From assembly GCF_001748385.1 (NCBI RefSeq), contig NZ_BCLI01000004.1, forward strand, positions 248,001 to 312,000: a DNA stretch of 64,000 nucleotides. Reading direction: 5' to 3'. Made by a program: the position numbers and the translations under genes. Every line of letters starts with the position of its first letter. The first letter of the stretch is position 1. The notes beneath the pieces are model-generated. The model saw nothing but the letters and a program-made list of their open reading frames with translations, was not told the origin of the DNA and made no database searches. This DNA comes from Vulcanisaeta thermophila (GTDB lineage Archaea > Thermoproteota > Thermoprotei > Thermoproteales > Thermocladiaceae). Shown in pieces: positions 60,005-64,000 of this stretch.

Positions 60005-61231
60005 TTAAATTAATTTGCCGTTTTCCACGGTTACCTTGCCTCCCTTGATGACTGTGCTTACACGGGCTATGTCATTTATGTTTTCCAGGGGGTTGCCGTT
60101 AATGAGCACTATATCGGCTAGGTAACCCTCCCTTATGATGCCCGTATTTAACCTCAGCATTTTCGAGGCGTTTCCGGTGGCTGCTCGGAGCGCCTCCTCA
60201 CTACTTAAGCCTCCTAACTCCACTAGGAGCTTCACCTCAACCCAGTTTTTGCCCATGTCTATGTCAAGGCCTGTCTTGAAGCCTAGGTCTGTGCCTGCGA
60301 GGATCATTACACCGTACTTCCTAGCCAATTTAATGGAGTTAATCACGCCCTCCCTCACTTGTCCAATTTTCTCTAATCCCCATGGGTCAATCCCCATTTG
60401 CTTTCCATATTTATAAATCAATTCCTGGATGGATAACGTGGGCGTTAGGGATACCCCCTTCTCAGCCATTAATTTAACAGTCTCCTCGGTAATCAATGAG
60501 CCATGCTCTATGGTTCTAACGCCGGCTTCCACCGCTATCCTGGCGCCCTTGTCTCCATGTGCGTGGGCTGCTACGTAAGTGCCCACTTTCTCCGCCTCCC
60601 TAACTATGGCGCTCATCTCCTCGGGCGTTAATTGAGGCCATTCAGGTCTATCCCTCTCCGAAAGCACGCCCCCTGTTGCCATGATCTTTATGAAATCCGC
60701 ACCACTCCTTAGTACTTTTCTAGCGGCCTTTATGCATTCATCAACACCATCGCAAATCTCCCCAAAACCCAATTGAATACTCCACTCAAGAGGTAATGAG
60801 TGGCTTAGTTCGGCATGGCCAAAGGTCTGTGTTATGGGTGAACCCGCGGCTATGATCCTGGGCCCAGGTATTATCCCCTCATTGATTGCATTTCGTAGGA
60901 TTATGGAATTAGGTTCGCCACAGTCTCTAACCGTGGTGAATCCAGCCATGAGTAATTCCCTGGCCCAGTTGGCAGCCCTTAACAGCCTTGTTCTCGGGTC
61001 GTCGAGTAGGTAACCCATGAGTAAGCTTCCACCCCTTATGCCTGTGAGGTGTAAGTGGGCGTCAATCAGGCCCGGCATCACGAAATAACCCTCAGCATTC
61101 ACCTCCTCTTTGGCGTCTAACCTCTCGTTAGTTATCTTAACTATTTTGTCACCATCTACGTAAATATTGGTTTTACCTATGAACTTCTCACCATCAAAGA
61201 CAATGCCATTTCTTATGGCGAGGGAGTACAT
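60005..61231 (-). CDS. Metal-dependent amidohydrolase, prolidase/imidazolonepropionase-like
   Basis: About 408 residues. The TIM-barrel metal ligands are DAHLHL, a carboxylated Lys in FIKIMATGG, AHAHGDKG, TIEHGS and AGTD. This set matches the Xaa-Pro dipeptidase-like branch of the amidohydrolases. ATG 61231 lies six bases after an AGGTG SD; GTG 61240 follows the MFS stop directly. Co-transcribed with the MFS gene, suggesting uptake and hydrolysis of one small amide or peptide substrate. Confidence 0.88.
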   Translation of the reverse strand: MYSLAIRNGIVFDGEKFIGKTNIYVDGDKIVKITNERLDAKEEVNAEGYFVMPGLIDAHLHLTGIRGGSLLMGYLLDDPRTRLLRAANWARELLMAGFTTVRDCGEPNSIILRNAINEGIIPGPRIIAAGSPITQTFGHAELSHSLPLEWSIQLGFGEICDGVDECIKAARKVLRSGADFIKIMATGGVLSERDRPEWPQLTPEEMSAIVREAEKVGTYVAAHAHGDKGARIAVEAGVRTIEHGSLITEETVKLMAEKGVSLTPTLSIQELIYKYGKQMGIDPWGLEKIGQVREGVINSIKLARKYGVMILAGTDLGFKTGLDIDMGKNWVEVKLLVELGGLSSEEALRAATGNASKMLRLNTGIIREGYLADIVLINGNPLENINDIARVSTVIKGGKVTVENGKLI

Positions 61232-61240
61232 AATAGACAC

Positions 61241-62533
61241 CTAGTAATTAACATCCGTTCCCCTGGTCTCAGGTGCTAATATGAATGCTATTAATGTAAT
61301 CACCATAGCAGCCAATGCCCAGTACACCGGTGCCAATGTATAGTGCGTGACGTATATTAAGTACGTTGCTATGAATGGCGTGGTCCCTCCAAAGGCTGCC
61401 ACACCAACGTGGTATATAAAGGATAACGCCGTGTACCTAACCCTGGTTGGGAACATTTCCACAAGTTCACTAATGTAGGCACCGTTAAACCAGGATGCCA
61501 TGAAATTATAAACCACTTGTGCCAGTATTATTAATGGGAAGGATTTTGTGGTTAGTAGTAGGAAGTATGGGTACACAAAGGCTATCGTACCCACCGCATA
61601 AGCTATCATAAAGGGCTTCCTACCATACCTATCAGCTAGCATGCCAAATATCGGTGAGAAGATTATTAATACCACGTAGCCCATGGAAACCGCTATTGTG
61701 GCTTCTATGGATGGTACATGAAGTACGCTCGTTAGGTAACTCACAGCGAAAACCCCTGTTGTGTAAGTCATTGCGGTACCACCAATAATGAAACCAAGCC
61801 CGTTTAGTATCCTCTTCCAATAACCAGCCCTAAAGGCATCCACTAATGGTAATCTTGAAATCTGCCCCCTGGACCTCGCGCTCATGAAGACCGGTGACTC
61901 ACTTATACGGAGCCTTATATAAACACCTATTATTGCTATAATTGCGCCTATACCAAACATAATCCTCCAACCAATACTCGCAAACCACTTCTGACCATAC
62001 AAAAGTAGGAATAGTGTCATTAATCCAGTGGCGAGTAAAGGTCCTGAGCCTTGCGCCGTCTGAGCCACACCAAGCCACATGGCTCTACTACCCGTGGGTG
62101 CAAATTCACCAGTCAGTGTTATACCTCCGCCAAACTCCCCACCTAATGAGAAACCTTGCAAAAACCTAAACACAGTCAATAGTATTGGAGCCCATATACC
62201 AATCTGATAATACGTAGGTAACACAGCCAACGCGACGCTGGCAAGACCCATTAATGATATTGTGAAGACCAGGGTATACTTACGACCAATTTTATCACCA
62301 AGGTGGCCAAAAACTATGGCCCCAAGGGGTCTACCCGCAAAACCAGTGGCAAAGGATATGAAGGTATAAAGAAGGGAAAGTAATGCATTCTTAACTGGAA
62401 AGAATAAACTTGCAAGCACCGGTGCTGCATAACCAAAGATTAGGAAGTCGTAAAATTCAAAGGCAATTCCTAAAGAAGATGCGATTGAAACCTTCAACAA
62501 CTCACCCGTACTTACCTGCATAGTACTACCCAT
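61241..62533 (-). CDS. MFS metabolite:H+ symporter
   Basis: About 430 residues with twelve membrane helices expected. FGHLGDKIGRK and ADRYGRKP are the two MFS cytoplasmic loops, and EFYDFLIFGYAA plus GFSLGGEFGGG are typical of the MHS (ProP/KgtP/shikimate) family. Start placed at ATG 62533 with TTTATAAAG about 35 bases upstream. The amidohydrolase begins at once after its stop, so they form an operon. Confidence 0.88.
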   Translation of the reverse strand: MGSTMQVSTGELLKVSIASSLGIAFEFYDFLIFGYAAPVLASLFFPVKNALLSLLYTFISFATGFAGRPLGAIVFGHLGDKIGRKYTLVFTISLMGLASVALAVLPTYYQIGIWAPILLTVFRFLQGFSLGGEFGGGITLTGEFAPTGSRAMWLGVAQTAQGSGPLLATGLMTLFLLLYGQKWFASIGWRIMFGIGAIIAIIGVYIRLRISESPVFMSARSRGQISRLPLVDAFRAGYWKRILNGLGFIIGGTAMTYTTGVFAVSYLTSVLHVPSIEATIAVSMGYVVLIIFSPIFGMLADRYGRKPFMIAYAVGTIAFVYPYFLLLTTKSFPLIILAQVVYNFMASWFNGAYISELVEMFPTRVRYTALSFIYHVGVAAFGGTTPFIATYLIYVTHYTLAPVYWALAAMVITLIAFILAPETRGTDVNY

Positions 62534-62665
62534 ACCTTCACCGCAATTGTTTGAATACAACTACTTTATAAATTTTATCCATTTGATCATCGATAACTAA
62601 GAATTATTCCTTAATTATAAAAGTAACACTATAGTATTGATGTTATTAAATATATAATATTTTCT

Positions 62666-62752
62666 CTAGTGGTTTTTCGTAGCCATATGTAGGCATATAA
62701 TGATACCGAATATTGCTACTATAATAGAGATGAGTTCGCTGTGATCCTCCAT
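62666..62752 (-). CDS. Possible 28-residue membrane microprotein
   Basis: Short frame from ATG 62752 to TAG 62666. An acidic N-terminus precedes one hydrophobic helix, LISIIVAIFGIIICLHM, and a short basic tail, the layout of many one-helix membrane proteins. It lies about 130 bases upstream of the MFS operon on the same strand. Its promoter (an AT-rich TAATCAATATC element near 62765) is weak. The rest of 62534-62978 is A/T-rich without an evident gene. Confidence 0.35.
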   Translation of the reverse strand: MEDHSELISIIVAIFGIIICLHMATKNH

Positions 62753-62978
62753 GAATCACGATGATATTGATTAGACTACGGCATACTAAGCGCAAATGAT
62801 GAATTGAAGGTTATCTTAAGTTTAGTTATGTTATCATTAAGAAATTTAATTTCTCTAAAATTTAGGGAATTATCCCAATCTTATTTATTTTTGCACAATG
62901 TTTATCACATACCCGATGGATAATGGAATGAATATTTTGAGGCTAGAAGTGCTTCATTAAGGGATTGTCATGCCTGAG
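62753..62978. other. A/T-rich intergenic stretch
   Basis: Very A/T-rich sequence between the microprotein candidate and the molybdopterin protein. No complete RNA fold, repeat or longer coding frame is visible. Confidence 0.4.
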
Positions 62979-63653
62979 TCACTCCTTAATGAACCTGACT
63001 CTCCTTCTCATGCTTCTAAGAGTTTCCTGTTGTTGGTATCTCTCCTCTAGCCACGGGTCTCCGTTATCGTGGTACCCCAGTAATTCCCAGTAACCCCTCT
63101 CGTTCTCATCCATTACCACTAACTGGCCTAGGTACTTGGCTGATTTCCAGCCGTACCTGCTGGGTACCACGAGCCTTAGCGGGTATCCGTGCTCCCTGGG
63201 TAGTATTTTCCCGTTCATTGCGAAGGCCACGATGCTCGTGTCCTCCATGAGCGCCTCTAGGGGTAGGTTGGTTGTGTACCCATCGAGCCCCACTGCCATT
63301 ACGTAGTTACCCATTGGTTTTGCGAGCTCCAGTAAGTACCTCGTTGGTACTCCCCTCCATTTTACGTTGAGTACTGACCACCCTGTTACGCAGTGGAAGT
63401 CCGTGGTTAGGTCTACGCAGGGTAGTTTCGTTAGTATGTCTACGTAGGGTATCTCAAGCTTGTGAGCCACATGACCCGTTACCCTAAGCTTTAGTTCACT
63501 CGGTTCCGCATTGCTTGGTGGGTCGTAGACATCATAGATTATGAACCTGGGTATGACCCTTTGGTTCGGCGGTAGTTCTCGCTTGTAAGTTATTGCTTTG
63601 CATTCCCTGGTTAATGCCAATTCCACCAGTGATGAAATCTCCATTGATTCCAT
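62979..63653 (-). CDS. Sulfite oxidase-fold molybdopterin protein
   Basis: 224 residues of the sulfite-oxidase Mo-cofactor fold (YedY/MsrP-like). TTDFHCVTGW near 85-90 holds the Mo-coordinating Cys; GYPLRLVVPSRYGWKSAKYL completes the pterin site. No Tat signal, so it may act in the cytosol or pass out with a partner. It may reduce methionine sulfoxide or other S/N oxides. ATG 63653 or 63644 both fit the TATA element TTATTAATTGG upstream. Confidence 0.87.
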   Translation of the reverse strand: MESMEISSLVELALTRECKAITYKRELPPNQRVIPRFIIYDVYDPPSNAEPSELKLRVTGHVAHKLEIPYVDILTKLPCVDLTTDFHCVTGWSVLNVKWRGVPTRYLLELAKPMGNYVMAVGLDGYTTNLPLEALMEDTSIVAFAMNGKILPREHGYPLRLVVPSRYGWKSAKYLGQLVVMDENERGYWELLGYHDNGDPWLEERYQQQETLRSMRRRVRFIKE

Positions 63654-63839
63654 GCGTATTGGGGGATTTTATTAATTGGTTGTCCAGGTTAGTTGGGAAT
63701 TAAGGGCGCCCGTTGTGATGTGCCTAAACGAGCTAGGTAAGGCATTGATTGAGTGTGCCTGTGGGGTCCTGAGCCGTGCACCTTTGCCATGGGTTTATGG
63801 GGCATTAATGATTTAAGTGGGTCTCGAAAGCCGTGGCTT

Positions 63840-64000
63840 GTGAACCCACTTCCGATAATCATAAATGTCATGAATTACATTGGGATTATAGCCTTTGCCA
63901 CGTCAGGGGCTCTTAAGGCTGCTGAGAAGGACCTGGATATCCTGGGTGCCGTGGTCCTTGGTTCGTCGGTGGCCCTGGCTGGTGGTATCATTAGGGATGT
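63840..64000 (+). CDS. TRIC/UPF0126 cation channel family, 5' part only
   Basis: About 53 codons to the window end. The N-terminal segment, IGIIAFATSGALKAAEKDLDILG, followed by GAVVLGSSVALAGGIIRD, is the UPF0126/TRIC pattern (glycine-rich membrane helices). It likely forms a K+-conducting channel. TGATTTAAG is 25 bases before GTG 63840; ATG 63870 is an internal alternative. Confidence 0.85.
   Translation, partial: MNPLPIIINVMNYIGIIAFATSGALKAAEKDLDILGAVVLGSSVALAGGIIRD

Noticed and set aside
59902-60009. Minus-strand open frame of about 34 codons with a hydrophobic end
   Set aside because: No start codon in a useful place, no promoter, and no similarity I recognise; may be decayed sequence.
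63715-63772. C/D box sRNA-like arrangement (GTGATGT ... CTGA) upstream of the TRIC gene
   Set aside because: The C box has a mismatch, no clear C'/D' pair is present, and spacing alone is weak evidence.
1-64000. CRISPR array or cas operon
   Set aside because: Three Cas4-fold genes prompted a search by eye, but no regularly spaced repeats and no cas1, cas2 or effector genes were seen.

Overview
The window comes from a hyperthermophilic crenarchaeon of the Thermoproteales, most like Vulcanisaeta or Caldivirga. This is inferred from gene content, not from a search: archaeal L18a/LX, L10e, L31e and P0-type L10, Spt5, TFE-alpha, MBF1, prefoldin alpha, aNAC, FtsY, Orc1/Cdc6, a one-piece GAT-QueC archaeosine enzyme, Trm14-like and THUMP proteins, a tungsten aldehyde oxidoreductase and geranylgeranyl reductase. 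Most first genes of transcripts have a TATA element centred about 26 bases upstream of an ATG, GTG or TTG and no leader. I used that spacing to choose many starts. Genes inside operons instead use Shine-Dalgarno (SD) sequences or overlapping stop/start codons.

Layout. 1-9 kb: a ROK sugar kinase (cut by the window edge), a solitary Cas4-like nuclease, a tungsten aldehyde:ferredoxin oxidoreductase, a three-gene FecCD/BtuCD-type ABC importer facing a TPR gene across a striking double operator, and a gamma-glutamyltransferase. 9-14 kb: an HExxH protein, a CoA-disulfide-reductase-like flavoenzyme, tfe, an unannotated GC-rich structured RNA candidate, hflX and mbf1. 14-25 kb: the information-processing block rpl18a-pfdA-ftsY-secE-spt5-rpl11-rpl1-rpl10, then an MBL hydrolase, alaS, a retropepsin-like protein, a C-terminally truncated Dsb-like protein, nac and rpl10e. 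25-34 kb: Trm14-like methylase, a dolichol-phosphate-mannose synthase type GT2, an MDR reductase with a CitE-like lyase, a winged-helix/Orc1 pair, a THUMP protein, a GH57 amylase and riboflavin synthase.

34-40 kb is the most unusual block. A Cas4-like nuclease is translationally coupled to a Cas4-like partner that has lost the nuclease residues and gained a zinc-finger tail. Beside them lies an 885-residue membrane-anchored tandem AAA+ ATPase without a protease domain. No cas1, cas2 or CRISPR repeats are visible. 40-51 kb: a THUMP protein, a 33-residue Glu/Trp microprotein, nicotinate phosphoribosyltransferase, a PfkB kinase, Cys-rich and coiled-coil orphans (including a paralogous coiled-coil pair), GAT-QueC, a CDF exporter with three tandem cytoplasmic domains, and a VUT/YhhQ-type transporter likely to import the deazaguanine precursor that GAT-QueC uses. 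51-64 kb: a GT2-geranylgeranyl reductase operon, TRAM protein, PP2A-like phosphatase, an orphan plus small P-loop ATPase, flavin reductase, GDPD, aminotransferase, tRNA-Glu(CTC), an MFS-amidohydrolase operon, a possible one-helix membrane microprotein, a sulfite-oxidase-fold protein and the start of a TRIC/UPF0126 channel.

The strongest leads beyond routine annotation are the structured RNA at 11941-12183, the paired 18-bp operator at 6749-6817, the membrane AAA+ ATPase with the Cas4-like pair, the acidic microprotein at 41266-41367, and the coiled-coil paralog pair at 45462-46810.
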